A stretch of 35,547 bases of DNA from Filomicrobium sp. (GCA_029287535.1 JARFQY010000375.1:1-35547), one strand, 5' to 3'; positions 15,524 through 26,116 are shown, counted from the stretch's first letter. The notes: generated from the sequence alone by a model not told the origin. Made by a program: numbers and translations.

Positions 15524-16753
15524 ATGCCCGTCACCAAGCGCATCAGTTTTCCCGGCGCCAACGGCCACGAACTCGCCGCTCGCCTTGATCTGCCCGCGGG
15601 CGAAGCCCGTGCCTACGCATTGTTTGCCCACTGCTTCACCTGCTCCAAGGATTTGGCGGCCGCCCGCCGCATCGCCCAAGGGCTGTCGCAGGAGGGCATC
15701 GGCGTTCTGCGCTTCGATTTCACCGGGCTTGGTCACTCCGAAGGTGAATTCGCCAATACCAATTTCTCGTCCAATGTCGGCGACTTGATCGCGGCGGCAG
15801 ATTACATGCGCCGGGAGTTGCAGGCTCCGGCCATTCTTATTGGCCATTCCCTGGGCGGGGCGGCCGTGCTGGCGGCGGCTGGTGAGATCCCAGAGGTCCA
15901 GGCCGTTGCCACCATCGGCGCCCCCTCAGATGTCGGCCATGTGCTGCATCAGTTCGGCGCGACCCTGGAAGACGTCCTGCAAAAGGGCGAGGCTGAGGTG
16001 AAATTGGCGGGCAGGCCATTCAACATAAAACGCCAGTTTGTCGATGATGCGCGCAGCCAGAATCTGGCCAGCAAGATCGCGAACATGAAGAAAGCTCTGC
16101 TCGTACTGCATGCCCCCCGTGACGAAACCGTCGGAATTGACAACGCCACCGAAATTTTCGTCGCTGCCAAACACCCCAAGAGTTTTGTTTCTCTGGATGA
16201 CGCCGACCACCTCCTTAGCCGCGGCGAAGACGCCGACTATGCCGCCAAGGTGATTGCCGCCTGGGCCGCGCGCTTCGTTGCCCCCGAGCCTGAAACCATC
16301 GATGAAGCACCAGTCAAAGGCGTTCTGGTCAGTGAAACAGGCCTGGGCAAGTTCCAGAATTCCATCAGGTCCGGAAAGCACCGTCTATTGGCCGATGAAC
16401 CCGCTGCCGTCGGCGGGCTGGATTCGGGCCCCAGTCCCTACGATTTCCTGTCCATTGCTCTGGGAACCTGCACTGCGATGACCCTGCTCATGTTTGCAGA
16501 TCGCAAGAAGCTCGATCTTGGCCGCGTCACTGTGTCAGTGAATCATGGAAAGGTCGCCACTCAGCATTGCGAGGACTGCGGAGAAGCCGCCGAGGGGCGT
16601 GGCGGCCGCATCGATCGCTTTGAACGGGTCATTTCGGTCGACGGTGTTGTTGACGCAGCTATTCGCGAAAAGCTCGTTGAAATCGCCGGCAAGTGTCCGG
16701 TTCACCGGACCCTGGAGGCGTCTTCCGCGGTGGTGACGAAGATCGCCGATTGA
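15524..16753 (+). CDS. Bifunctional alpha/beta hydrolase - OsmC family protein
   Basis: This 409-residue cytoplasmic protein has two domains. Residues 1-255 form an alpha/beta hydrolase with the nucleophile elbow LIGHSLGGAA, an acid in HAPRDETV and a histidine in LDDADHLLSRG. Residues 270-409 form an OsmC/Ohr-like domain with the two redox cysteines, in ALGTCTAMTLLMFADRK and AGKCPVHRTLE. OsmC/Ohr proteins reduce organic hydroperoxides. The fused hydrolase-OsmC form is a known bacterial architecture of uncertain substrate. An extra CEDCGE pair lies within the OsmC domain. ATG 15524 is supported by AAGGAG at 15510-15515; an earlier in-frame ATG at 15386 adds 46 non-homologous residues. It is the last accessory gene before the atp operon. 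Confidence 0.92.
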   Translation: MPVTKRISFPGANGHELAARLDLPAGEARAYALFAHCFTCSKDLAAARRIAQGLSQEGIGVLRFDFTGLGHSEGEFANTNFSSNVGDLIAAADYMRRELQAPAILIGHSLGGAAVLAAAGEIPEVQAVATIGAPSDVGHVLHQFGATLEDVLQKGEAEVKLAGRPFNIKRQFVDDARSQNLASKIANMKKALLVLHAPRDETVGIDNATEIFVAAKHPKSFVSLDDADHLLSRGEDADYAAKVIAAWAARFVAPEPETIDEAPVKGVLVSETGLGKFQNSIRSGKHRLLADEPAAVGGLDSGPSPYDFLSIALGTCTAMTLLMFADRKKLDLGRVTVSVNHGKVATQHCEDCGEAAEGRGGRIDRFERVISVDGVVDAAIREKLVEIAGKCPVHRTLEASSAVVTKIAD

Positions 16754-17064
16754 TCATCAGGGGCCCCACGGACCATACCAAAGGACAGGTTCTCGACAAA
16801 AAGCTGCGCCTGCAACTCGCCAGTAACGGCCCGGCCAGGTCAGGTTCATTGCCAAGGGCGCGGCAATGCTGCAACTTACGGCCCGTTGATGCCGCGCAAT
16901 GTGCGTGATAGACACCGCTCCGTGATAGCGGAAAGCGCGAGCCAATTATGTGCGCGCTGCTTGATGCTGTCACGACATCTTCAGCGCCAGGGTCACGTGG
17001 CCATAGTGTTTCTCCCGTCCGCGACCTGACGCACCTTCCGACACGCTTAACAAGAGCGATCGAC
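16754..17064 (+). other. Non-coding interval upstream of the atp operon
   Basis: These 311 bases separate the hydrolase-OsmC gene from atpH. I see no convincing gene; a short minus-strand frame here lacks family features. It holds a GGGGCCCC palindrome near 16762, a possible promoter at 16886-16914 and a small inverted pair CCGCT/AGCGG just after it. It most likely contains the atp operon promoter and 5' leader. Confidence 0.5.
16886..16914 (+). promoter_or_regulatory. Candidate sigma-70 promoter for the atp operon
   Basis: TTGATG (16886-16891) and TAGACA (16909-16914) are separated by 17 bases, a reasonable -35/-10 pair. They lie about 150 bases upstream of the atpH start. The assignment rests on hexamer similarity only. 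Confidence 0.3.
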
Positions 17065-17625
17065 GTGGCAACAGACGACCTTAACTTGTCGAGCATGCCC
17101 GGCCGTTATGCCGGAGCGCTGTTTGAATTGGCCGCCGGCCAGAACAAGGTGGCGGAGGTTGAAGGCGACCTCGCCAATTTTCAGTCCCTCCTCGACGAAA
17201 GCTCGGATCTCAGGCGACTCGTCGCCAGCCCGGTCTTTTCCTACGAAGAAAAGGGCGGCGCACTGAAGACGATTTGCGAGAAGGCTGGCATTACTCAGAT
17301 GTCTTCGAATTTTCTGCAGGTCGTCGCTCGCAATCGCCGGCTGTTCGCCATCTCTCAAATGATCAAGGATTTTCGAGCGCTTGCCGCCAACGCTCGCGGT
17401 GAGGTCACCGCCGAGGTGACGACCGCCCAGGCGCTGTCCGATGATCAGGCCGAGCAGCTCAAGAAAACTCTGTCGGCCTCCGTGGGCAAGGACGTCATGC
17501 TCAACGTAAAGGTCGATCCGTCCATTCTAGGTGGCCTGATCGTCAAGATTGGCAGCCGAATGGTCGATTCCTCGCTACGCACCAAGCTAACGGCGATCCG
17601 CGCCGGTCTGAAAGGCGCCGCCTGA
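17065..17625 (+). CDS. atpH: ATP synthase F1 subunit delta
   Basis: This 186-residue stator subunit links the F1 head to the peripheral stalk b subunits. The N-terminal domain begins with the family-typical SSMPGRYAGALFELA, and the C-terminal domain has VDPSILGGLIVKIGSRMVDSSLRTKLTAIR, the OSCP/delta signature. The start is placed at GTG 17065, which gives a short leader like other alphaproteobacterial delta subunits. The frame is open further upstream to ATG 16948, but the added 39 residues look non-coding. ATG 17095 is a shorter alternative. It is the first gene of atpHAGDC. F0 genes are absent, as usual for this class where they form a separate operon. Confidence 0.93.
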   Translation: MATDDLNLSSMPGRYAGALFELAAGQNKVAEVEGDLANFQSLLDESSDLRRLVASPVFSYEEKGGALKTICEKAGITQMSSNFLQVVARNRRLFAISQMIKDFRALAANARGEVTAEVTTAQALSDDQAEQLKKTLSASVGKDVMLNVKVDPSILGGLIVKIGSRMVDSSLRTKLTAIRAGLKGAA

Positions 17626-17751
17626 CGGTGCGTTTGAGAAATACCCGGGCGCTTGCCACCAGGCACGGCGCTCGATTGCATAACCGAACAGAGCATTTCA
17701 CCGCTTGTCTGCGGTGTGAAAACGAAACGCGAATATAAAAGAGGTCACCCG

Positions 17752-19284
17752 ATGGAAATCCGCGCCGCAGAGATCTCCTCGATCCTGAAGGAGCAGATTC
17801 AGAACTTTGGCAAGGAAGCCGAGGTATCTGAAATAGGACAGGTTCTCTCTGTCGGTGACGGCATTGCCCGTGTTTACGGTCTCGACAGTGTTCAGGCCGG
17901 TGAAATGGTCGAGTTCCAGGACGGCACGAAGGGCATGGCGCTGAACCTGGAATCCGACAACGTCGGCGTCGTTATCTTCGGCGACGACCGCAACATCATG
18001 GAAGGCCAAACGGTCAAACGGACCGAGGCCATTGTTGAGGTTCCCGTCGGCAAGGGCTTGCTCGGCCGCGTTGTCGATGGTTTGGGCAACCCCATCGATG
18101 GCAAAGGCCCAATTGAAGCCACCGAGCGCATGCGCGTGGATGTGAAGGCCCCCGGCATCCTCCCACGCAAGTCCGTGCACGAGCCGATGGCAACCGGGCT
18201 CAAGGCCGTCGACGCCCTCATCCCCATTGGACGCGGCCAGCGCGAATTGATCATCGGTGACCGGCAGACCGGCAAAACGGCGATCATCCTCGACACCTTT
18301 CTTAACCAAAAGCCGCTCAACGACGGCGATGAGGAATTCGCGAAGCTGTACTGCGTTTATGTGGCCGTGGGCCAAAAGCGCTCGACGGTCGCCCAGTTCG
18401 TCAAGGTTCTAGAGGAACGCGGTGCCCTGCCCTATTCGATCGTCGTTGCCGCAACGGCCTCTGATCCCGCGCCGATGCAGTATCTGGCTCCATTCACCGG
18501 CTGTACGATGGGCGAGTACTTCCGCGACAACGGCATGCACGCCGTCATCGCCTATGACGATCTGTCCAAACAGGCCGTCGCTTATCGCCAGATGTCGCTG
18601 CTTCTACGCCGCCCACCTGGCCGCGAAGCCTATCCTGGCGATGTCTTTTACCTCCACTCCCGGTTGCTGGAGCGCGCAGCTAAGTTGAACGACGACCACA
18701 AGGCTGGTTCGCTGACGGCTCTGCCGGTTATCGAGACGCAGGCCAACGACGTCTCCGCTTACATCCCAACCAACGTGATTTCCATCACCGACGGTCAGAT
18801 CTTCCTTGAGACCGACCTGTTCTATCAGGGCATCCGCCCAGCGGTGAACGTCGGTCTCTCGGTTTCACGTGTCGGGTCGTCCGCCCAGACGAAGGCGATG
18901 AAACAGGTCGCCGGCAAGATTAAGGGTGAGCTTGCCCAGTATCGCGAAATGGCCGCCTTCGCTCAGTTCGGCTCTGATCTCGACGCTGCAACTCAGAAAC
19001 TGCTGGCCCGCGGCGCCCGCCTCACCGAACTGCTGAAGCAGCCACAGTTCTCGCCGCTGAAGATGGAAGAGCAGGTCTGCGTGATCGTCTCCGGCACCCG
19101 TGGCTACCTTGATGGCATACCCGTTGAAGCGGTCGGAAAATTTGAGGATCAGCTGCTGACCACACTTCGCAGCCAGCATCCCGATATCCTCGAGTCGATC
19201 CGCTCCGAGAAGAAGTTGTCGGAGGATACCGAGAAGTCGCTCGTGAGTGTGCTGGACACGTTCGCAAAGAACTTCGCCCCATAA
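17752..19284 (+). CDS. atpA: ATP synthase F1 subunit alpha
   Basis: This 510-residue non-catalytic nucleotide-binding subunit forms the F1 hexamer with beta. It begins [16 protein letters not shown], has the P-loop [10 protein letters not shown] (about 170-179), and the alpha/beta family signature [14 protein letters not shown] with the arginine expected to act as the arginine finger on beta sites. Length is normal. ATG 17752 is preceded by AGAGGT at good spacing. The open frame extends upstream to 17653 but without homology. It follows atpH by 126 bases and is separated from atpG by a hairpin-containing spacer. Confidence 0.98.
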   Translation: MEIRAAEISSILKEQIQNFGKEAEVSEIGQVLSVGDGIARVYGLDSVQAGEMVEFQDGTKGMALNLESDNVGVVIFGDDRNIMEGQTVKRTEAIVEVPVGKGLLGRVVDGLGNPIDGKGPIEATERMRVDVKAPGILPRKSVHEPMATGLKAVDALIPIGRGQRELIIGDRQTGKTAIILDTFLNQKPLNDGDEEFAKLYCVYVAVGQKRSTVAQFVKVLEERGALPYSIVVAATASDPAPMQYLAPFTGCTMGEYFRDNGMHAVIAYDDLSKQAVAYRQMSLLLRRPPGREAYPGDVFYLHSRLLERAAKLNDDHKAGSLTALPVIETQANDVSAYIPTNVISITDGQIFLETDLFYQGIRPAVNVGLSVSRVGSSAQTKAMKQVAGKIKGELAQYREMAAFAQFGSDLDAATQKLLARGARLTELLKQPQFSPLKMEEQVCVIVSGTRGYLDGIPVEAVGKFEDQLLTTLRSQHPDILESIRSEKKLSEDTEKSLVSVLDTFAKNFAP

Positions 19285-19302
19285 TACCGGCCCGCGAATT
19301 CT

Positions 19303-19320
19303 GAAGACCGTTCGGTCTTC
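19303..19320 (+). other. Intercistronic hairpin between atpA and atpG
   Basis: GAAGACCG (19303-19310) pairs perfectly with CGGTCTTC (19313-19320) across a TT loop, though a four-base loop with a seven-pair stem is more realistic. No T-run follows, so it is not a standard terminator. It sits 19 bases after the atpA stop and may stabilise the upstream mRNA or adjust relative expression. The octamer CCGGCCCG flanks it in direct orientation at 19287 and 19337. Confidence 0.55.
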
Positions 19321-19391
19321 GCCCCAATGCGATCAGCCGGCCCGGTCATGGGACGGCAACAAGCTTAAAGACTAGGGAAAGAGACGGCGCG

Positions 19392-20282
19392 ATGCCGAGC
19401 CTGAAGGAATTACGAAATCGCATCAACTCGGTGAAGGCGACCCGCAAGATCACCAAGGCGATGCAAATGGTGGCGGCGGCGAAATTGCGCCGCGCGCAGG
19501 AGGCCGCTGAAGCCTCGCGGCCTTACGCGGAGCGCATGGACGCGGTTTTGGCGAATCTCGCCAAAGGTGTCGCCAATCCGGAAAACGCATCGCCGTTACT
19601 GGTCGGGACCGGCAAGGACGACACCCACCTGCTGATAATGATGACGGCCGAGCGTGGGCTTTGCGGTGGGTTCAATTCGAACATTGCCAAGCTGGTCCGC
19701 CAGAATGCGCTGGAACTCCTAAGAGAAGGCAAGAAAATCAAGATATTGGCTGTCGGCCGCAAGGGCGCAGACAACCTCAAGCGCGATCTAGGCAACTACA
19801 TTACGGACCGGGTCAGCCTCGCCGGATTGAAGTCCGTTGGCTTCGAGCAGGCCTCGGAGATCGCCGACAAGGTGATGGCCGGCTTTGGCGACGAAGAATT
19901 CGACGTGTGCACGGTCTATTTCTCGCGGTTTGAATCTGTCATCTCGCAAAAACCGACCGGTCTGCAGCTGATCCCGGCGCGCTTGCCCGATGCCGGTGAT
20001 GATGCGGCCGAGCCGGACAACGGCGGCGCCGCATATGAATATGAGCCGGAGGAGGATGTCATCCTCGACCAGCTCCTGCGCCGTAACATTTCAACGCAGA
20101 TTTTCCGTGGCCTTCTTGAAAATGCCGCCTCGGAACAAGGCGCGCGAATGTCCGCCATGGACAGCGCCACACGCAACGCCTCCGACATGATCGACAAGTT
20201 GACGCTCAGCTACAACCGCCAGCGTCAGGCACAGATCACCAAGGAGCTCATCGAGATTATTTCGGGCGCGGAAGCGCTCTGA
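19392..20282 (+). CDS. atpG: ATP synthase F1 subunit gamma
   Basis: This 296-residue central rotor shaft turns inside the alpha3beta3 hexamer. The N-terminal helix [19 protein letters not shown] and the following [11 protein letters not shown] are characteristic, as is the C-terminal helix [20 protein letters not shown] ending in [14 protein letters not shown]. The middle Rossmann-like part includes [17 protein letters not shown]. Length is typical for alphaproteobacteria. It starts 107 bases after atpA and ends 27 bases before atpD. Confidence 0.97.
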   Translation: MPSLKELRNRINSVKATRKITKAMQMVAAAKLRRAQEAAEASRPYAERMDAVLANLAKGVANPENASPLLVGTGKDDTHLLIMMTAERGLCGGFNSNIAKLVRQNALELLREGKKIKILAVGRKGADNLKRDLGNYITDRVSLAGLKSVGFEQASEIADKVMAGFGDEEFDVCTVYFSRFESVISQKPTGLQLIPARLPDAGDDAAEPDNGGAAYEYEPEEDVILDQLLRRNISTQIFRGLLENAASEQGARMSAMDSATRNASDMIDKLTLSYNRQRQAQITKELIEIISGAEAL

Positions 20283-21749
<1,467 letters not shown>

Positions 21750-21845
21750 CGCTTGACGAACTGCCAACGGCGCGCCGAAAAATAACGGACCTGGCCCTGC
21801 TCACCGGGCGAAGCAGGGCGGGCCGACAAAGATCGGAGAGCTGGA

Positions 21846-22115
21846 ATGGCAACCGAGACGCGAAATGACGGCGGCGCCGAAAACTTCGGCTCGTGCTGCG
21901 AGGAACTGAAACAAATCATGGCCGGCGAGGATTTCGAGCCGCTGATCACCGTTGGCGGCGACGGCATCCTCTACATGTCAGTTGGCTTGATTGATATCGA
22001 GGAAGACGAGCCGGGAATGGTGGACCATCCGGTGTTCTTCTGTCCGTTCTGCGGAACCAAGGTGCAGGACCCTGACAAGGTCCGCGACATGTTCGAGAAG
22101 CCTGACGCGGCCTAA
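21846..22115 (+). CDS. Small CxxC protein of unknown function inside the atp operon
   Basis: This 89-residue acidic protein lies between atpD and atpC, where normally no gene occurs. It has a vicinal cysteine pair GSCCEELKQIM (about 17-18), a middle strand GGDGILYMSVGLIDIEEDE and a C-terminal FFCPFCGTKVQD. The CPFCG is a zinc-ribbon or rubredoxin-like knuckle, and with the two earlier cysteines could bind a metal ion. A good ribosome binding site GGAGAG precedes the ATG. It is 96 bases after atpD and 59 before atpC, on the same strand, so it is probably cotranscribed. I know similar CPFCG hypothetical proteins in proteobacteria but no function. Confidence 0.85.
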   Translation: MATETRNDGGAENFGSCCEELKQIMAGEDFEPLITVGGDGILYMSVGLIDIEEDEPGMVDHPVFFCPFCGTKVQDPDKVRDMFEKPDAA

Positions 22116-22174
22116 AGGCAGTGCTGCGATGGGCCGGCGCAATTGCAACGCGACGAAGTGAGGTTTGAAGAGGC

Positions 22175-22573
22175 ATGGCAGGCACAATCAAATTTGAGCT
22201 GGTTAGCCCAGAACGCATACTGATGTCGGTTGAGGCCGAGCAGGTGATCGTTCCAGGGGCGGAAGGACAGTTCACAGTGCTTGCGGGGCACGCACCGGTT
22301 GTCTCGACCTTGCTCCCCGGCATTATCCAGGTAACCACGCCGAATTCAAAGGAAGCCATTTTCGTCCGCTCCGGCTTTGCCGAAGTGTCGGGCGAACAGC
22401 TGACGATCCTTGCCGAACGGGCTTTCATCGTGGAGGAGGCCGATCCGCGCCAGCTCAATCACGAACTCGACCTGGCCCGTCAGGCTCTCAACGGCGCTGA
22501 AACAGACGACGCCCGTTTCCATGTCAACCGTGCCATTGCTGAGCTGCAGGCGCTTGTTGACGATGCCGCCTGA
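22175..22573 (+). CDS. atpC: ATP synthase F1 subunit epsilon
   Basis: This 132-residue subunit sits on the rotor foot and inhibits ATP hydrolysis. The N-terminal beta-sandwich shows FELVSPERIL, VIVPGAEGQFTVLAGHAP and FAEVSGEQLTILAERA, and the C-terminal helices carry NHELDLARQAL and HVNRAIAELQAL. Length fits. AGAGGC lies just before the ATG. It closes the atp operon and converges on rppH 43 bases away, where a T-run (22586-22591) is seen without a clear stem. Confidence 0.95.
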   Translation: MAGTIKFELVSPERILMSVEAEQVIVPGAEGQFTVLAGHAPVVSTLLPGIIQVTTPNSKEAIFVRSGFAEVSGEQLTILAERAFIVEEADPRQLNHELDLARQALNGAETDDARFHVNRAIAELQALVDDAA

Positions 22574-22616
22574 GCCTGGTCCGCTGTTTTTTGTTCGGTA
22601 GCAACGTCTGGAACGG

Positions 22617-23138
22617 TCAGTCGGTCAGAAGGCTGGAGAACTCCTCCAGAACCGCTTCATAGACCTGCCGTTTGAAGGGGACGACGAGCTCGATAAGCTC
22701 GCTGTGGTGCGCCCACCTCCAGTCGTCGAATTCGACCTCATGAGGTTCTGGCGGCGTGATGTTGACGTTCTCGTCACGACCGCTGAATCGCATGGCGAAC
22801 CACTTCTGCGCCTGACCGCGATACCGCCCGCCCCATTTGCGTCCAATAACGTGTTCGGGCAGATCGTAGCTGTGCCAGCCGCTCGTTTCAGCCACCAGGC
22901 TAACCAGGCCTCTGTCAACTCCGGTTTCCTCGTGGAGTTCACGAAACGCTGCCTCGCGGGCCTTCTCGCCCTTGTCGATGCCCCCTTGCGGCATTTGCCA
23001 CCAGAGACCGACGCCGTTTGGATCGTTTGAGCGTTTCGAGGCGACCCGCCGACCAATCCACACGTGCCCGGTTGGGTTGAGCAGCATGATCCCAACGCAG
23101 GGCCGGTACGCGAGAGTGTCTGCTTTCTTTTTGCTCAT
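22617..23138 (-). CDS. rppH: RNA pyrophosphohydrolase (Nudix)
   Basis: This 173-residue Nudix hydrolase removes pyrophosphate from the 5' end of mRNAs and so starts their decay. It could also act on dinucleoside polyphosphates. The Nudix box GGIDKGEKAREAAFREL-HEETGV is complete (G-x5-E-x7-RE-x2-EE-x-G). The N-terminal AYRPCVGIMLLNPTGHVWIGRR and the WWQMPQGGID segment are RppH-typical. The start is ATG 23138 with GGAG seven bases upstream. An open extension to 23315 adds 59 low-complexity residues and is not used. It lies downstream of ctpA on the same strand, the common alphaproteobacterial order. Confidence 0.94.
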   Translation of the reverse strand: MSKKKADTLAYRPCVGIMLLNPTGHVWIGRRVASKRSNDPNGVGLWWQMPQGGIDKGEKAREAAFRELHEETGVDRGLVSLVAETSGWHSYDLPEHVIGRKWGGRYRGQAQKWFAMRFSGRDENVNITPPEPHEVEFDDWRWAHHSELIELVVPFKRQVYEAVLEEFSSLLTD

Positions 23139-23251
23139 GGTCGTCTCCGGCGGAAACGGATTTGGTGCGGTCACAAGGGAATTCAAACTGGCGCTTGCAG
23201 TAGCGTTGTTCGAAGGACCGGGGGGACAGAGGGGGTTGGCTGCGATGGTAT

Positions 23252-23275
23252 AAAGGGCGCCAATTGGCGCCCTTT
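23252..23275. terminator. Perfect 24-bp palindrome, likely terminator between ctpA and rppH
   Basis: AAAGGGCGCC, AATT and GGCGCCCTTT form a perfect inverted repeat with a run of four T on the plus side and three on the minus side. It lies 52 bases beyond the ctpA stop and 114 bases upstream of the rppH start, both on the minus strand. It may attenuate readthrough from ctpA into rppH. Confidence 0.65.
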
Positions 23276-23327
23276 TGAGTTTGCGGGGATGCGGCCGTCG
23301 TGGCCGCCTTACCATTTCAAGCTGCGG

Positions 23328-24680
23328 CTACTTCTTGGACTCCTTGCCGCTCTCCGCCTTTTTCTTCTCGGTAGCCTTTTCGGCCGCCGGCGGAGCTGTC
23401 ACCTTGCCGCGCAAGAAGTTGAGCGCGAATTGCAGCTGCTGGTCCTTCTCCGGTTCGCGTGGCACATAGGCCGACGAGCCGGATTCCTCTTTTTCCACAT
23501 CCTTGTTTTTCAGGTGGCCACGCAGACTGGCTTCGCCGCGCGGTTTCACGTTCCGCTTTTTCAGTTCCTCGGGAAGCTCTTGCTCAATGACGATATCAGG
23601 ATCGATACCTTTGGCCTGGATCGAGCGGTTCCGCGGCGTGTAGTAACGCGCCGTCGTCAGCCGGATCGCACCATTGGCTCCAAGTGGAATAATGGTTTGC
23701 ACGGAACCCTTGCCAAAGGAGCGGGTGCCAACGATCGTCGCTCTCTTATGATCCTGTAGCGCTCCAGCGACGATTTCCGAGGCCGAAGCCGAGCCGCCGT
23801 TAATCAGCACGACGATCTTCTTGCCATCTGTCAGGTCACCGTTCCGCGCCTGGCTGCGCTGCGTTTCTTCGCTGTTGCGGCCCTTGGTGATGACGATCGC
23901 ACCCTGATTGAGGAAGTCGTCAGAGACGGCAATAGCTTGATCGAGCAGCCCGCCGGGGTTGTTGCGCAGGTCAATGACATAACCGGTAAGTTTGTCGCCG
24001 ATCTGCTTGCGGAGCTTCTTCACGGCCTTGGTGAGGTTGGCGTGCGTTTGCTCGTTGAACGTCGTCAGCTTGATGTAGGCGATGTCATCTTCGACGCGCG
24101 ATTTGACCGGATTAATGCGGATAACATCGCGCACGATCTTGATATCGATCGGCTCGTCGAGACCCTTGCGGACGATCGTCAGAATGATTGGCGTATTAAC
24201 GGGACCGCGCATCTTCTTGACAGCATCTTCGAGCGACATGCCGACAATCTGCTCGTTGTCCAGGTGCGTGATGAGGTCGTTGGCCTGAACGCCCGCACGT
24301 GCGGCTGGCGTGTCATCGATCGGTGACACGACCTTGACCACCTGATCTTCCATCGTCACCTCAATGCCCAGACCGCCAAATTCGCCGCGGGTCTGCACTT
24401 GCATGTCACTGAAGCTTTCAGCGGACAGATACGCTGAGTGCGGATCAAGGGCGCCCAGCATGCCGTTAATCGCGTTCTTGATGAGCTTGCTGTCGTCTGG
24501 CTTCTCGACATAGTCGGAGCGCACACGCTCGAGCACGTCACCAAACAGGTCGAGCTGACGGTAAAGGCTCGAATTAGGCGAAGTCGCCGAATATGTCTGC
24601 GACACGTTGAGCAGCGTCGTAGCGCCGGCCAGAGCCGTCATCAAAAGGAAAGTCCAAAACGCAAAGTCGGTCTTGCGCAT
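23328..24680 (-). CDS. ctpA: C-terminal processing protease, S41 family
   Basis: This 450-residue periplasmic protease has an N-terminal membrane anchor (FAFWTFLLMTALAGATTLL). A PDZ domain follows (GGLGIEVTMEDQ to AGVQANDLITHLD). The S41 catalytic domain has the serine in NGGSASASEIVAGAL and the lysine in GTRSFGKGSVQT, the Ser-Lys dyad of Ctp enzymes. The C-terminus is a lysine-rich tail. Family members trim envelope proteins, including peptidoglycan hydrolases. ATG 24680 has AGAGGGTG nine bases upstream and lies eight bases after the EnvC stop. The upstream extension to 24716 would overlap EnvC and is rejected. It forms an operon with the EnvC gene. Confidence 0.94.
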   Translation of the reverse strand: MRKTDFAFWTFLLMTALAGATTLLNVSQTYSATSPNSSLYRQLDLFGDVLERVRSDYVEKPDDSKLIKNAINGMLGALDPHSAYLSAESFSDMQVQTRGEFGGLGIEVTMEDQVVKVVSPIDDTPAARAGVQANDLITHLDNEQIVGMSLEDAVKKMRGPVNTPIILTIVRKGLDEPIDIKIVRDVIRINPVKSRVEDDIAYIKLTTFNEQTHANLTKAVKKLRKQIGDKLTGYVIDLRNNPGGLLDQAIAVSDDFLNQGAIVITKGRNSEETQRSQARNGDLTDGKKIVVLINGGSASASEIVAGALQDHKRATIVGTRSFGKGSVQTIIPLGANGAIRLTTARYYTPRNRSIQAKGIDPDIVIEQELPEELKKRNVKPRGEASLRGHLKNKDVEKEESGSSAYVPREPEKDQQLQFALNFLRGKVTAPPAAEKATEKKKAESGKESKK

Positions 24681-24688
24681 AGTCTGTA

Positions 24689-26116
24689 TCACCCTCTTGG
24701 GTTTGGGACCCACCACGGGGTAGGATCAATTGGCCGCCCGTCCTTCCGGAATTCTACATATAGGACAGGTGACGTCTCCGAAGAACTCATCTTCACCGTT
24801 GGAGCGGCTTCACTCATTGTGCCAACGGGTTCTGCGGCAAGGACAAACTGTCCCGGCTGCACATCTATACGTGTCATACCAGCCAGAAGCACATGATACC
24901 CGCCGCCGGCGTTGATGATCAAGAGCTGCCCATAACTTCGAAAGCTGCCAGCGTAAACGATCCACCCGTCACACGGCGATGTGATCTGCGCACCATGCCG
25001 GGTTTCGAACACAATACCCTTTGATTTGCTACCGTGTTGCGTTGTTTCATCATAGTTGAGCACAAGTTTACCGCTCGTTGGCTGAGGCAGCTTTGCCTTG
25101 GCGAGATGAAACGGTATCGCCGGTTCGATTCGCGCCGCGCTCGTGCGCCCAAATCCGGTCGCTGAGGGCGCCAGAACGGCGACTTCCACTTCCCTATCAG
25201 GATCTCTGGGTGCGCGCTCAGGCCCAATTTCCCTGACAAGCCCGGGGTCTTGCTCAACCGGGACGCGCGGTCGTTCGTTAATCGCAGTCCCCAGCCGGCC
25301 CCGCGATGCGGCGCTGTTAAGCTGGTTTTCAACCTTAACATTGTGCGCCGCGATCTGCCTGGTTTCCGTTTTCTTGTCGATCGTCGCAATCAGATCCTGC
25401 AGCGAGTTGACATCTCTGGCGATTTCCGCGGCTGCTTCACGGACAGTCCTAAGTTCGCTCTTGCGGGCCTGCAAAGAACTCTTCTTCTGCGTCATCAGCC
25501 CGGAAAGACGCGTACGGGCATCCATCAGGCTTTGTGTTTCCGCTTTAAGCCGTTTGCCCTCTTCTTCGATGTCGGTCATCACCCGAACCAGTTCCTTCAG
25601 GCGGTTGGCGAGCGCCAGCGCCTGCTTGCTCAGTCCGGGGAATGCGGCTGCCAGAAGCATCGCGCTACGCACCATGGCCAGGGCATCGTCCCTGTGCGTC
25701 ATCATCACCGGCGGTGGATTCCGCCCCATACGCTGCAGGACCGCGAGCAGCTTGGCGATTTGGCCTCTGCGCTGCGCAAGTGAACCGCGCACCATTTCTT
25801 CCTGTGTTCTCAGCTCATCGAGCCGTGCCTCAATCGACGTCAGCCGGCTCTCGCTTTTTTGGATCAGCGCCGCCGTCTCCATGAGCCGAAGATTGAGTTT
25901 TTCGCGCTCTCGCCTGAGATCGCCGACGCTGACTTCAAGGTTTTGCGCCTTGCTCTTGGTGGATTGGAGCTTGTCACGCTGCGCTTCGAGCTTGGCACGA
26001 GCTGAATCCCGCGTCTCCTGGGCCGTTCCCGGGACTGTCGCAACCGCCAGCGCGACCACGGCCGCGGATAGCGCGCGGCGGGTATGGGAGCGTAGGAGGC
26101 TAAAGACTAGGCTCAA
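24689..26116 (-). CDS. EnvC-type murein hydrolase activator
   Basis: This 475-residue exported protein has a signal peptide ending VATVPGTAQ. Long coiled-coil segments follow (about residues 35-255, rich in KLEAQRDKLQS, RREREKLNLR and RKSELRTVREAAAEI). The C-terminal LytM/M23 domain (about 340-470) lacks the usual zinc ligands: in place of the HxH motif it reads YHVLLAGM. That is the EnvC condition, a non-catalytic domain that activates amidases during septal peptidoglycan splitting. The TTG at 26116 is chosen because AAGGGA is well spaced before it and the signal peptide starts there. The frame is open to GTG 26245 without a ribosome binding site. A TATACT-like box at 26280 has no convincing -35 partner. 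Confidence 0.88.
   Translation of the reverse strand: MSLVFSLLRSHTRRALSAAVVALAVATVPGTAQETRDSARAKLEAQRDKLQSTKSKAQNLEVSVGDLRREREKLNLRLMETAALIQKSESRLTSIEARLDELRTQEEMVRGSLAQRRGQIAKLLAVLQRMGRNPPPVMMTHRDDALAMVRSAMLLAAAFPGLSKQALALANRLKELVRVMTDIEEEGKRLKAETQSLMDARTRLSGLMTQKKSSLQARKSELRTVREAAAEIARDVNSLQDLIATIDKKTETRQIAAHNVKVENQLNSAASRGRLGTAINERPRVPVEQDPGLVREIGPERAPRDPDREVEVAVLAPSATGFGRTSAARIEPAIPFHLAKAKLPQPTSGKLVLNYDETTQHGSKSKGIVFETRHGAQITSPCDGWIVYAGSFRSYGQLLIINAGGGYHVLLAGMTRIDVQPGQFVLAAEPVGTMSEAAPTVKMSSSETSPVLYVEFRKDGRPIDPTPWWVPNPRG

Noticed and set aside
16757-16945. Short minus-strand ORF (62 codons) upstream of atpH
   Set aside because: No ribosome binding site or family features. The interval looks regulatory.
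22574-22616. Terminator after atpC
   Set aside because: A six-T run is present at 22586, but no convincing stem precedes it.
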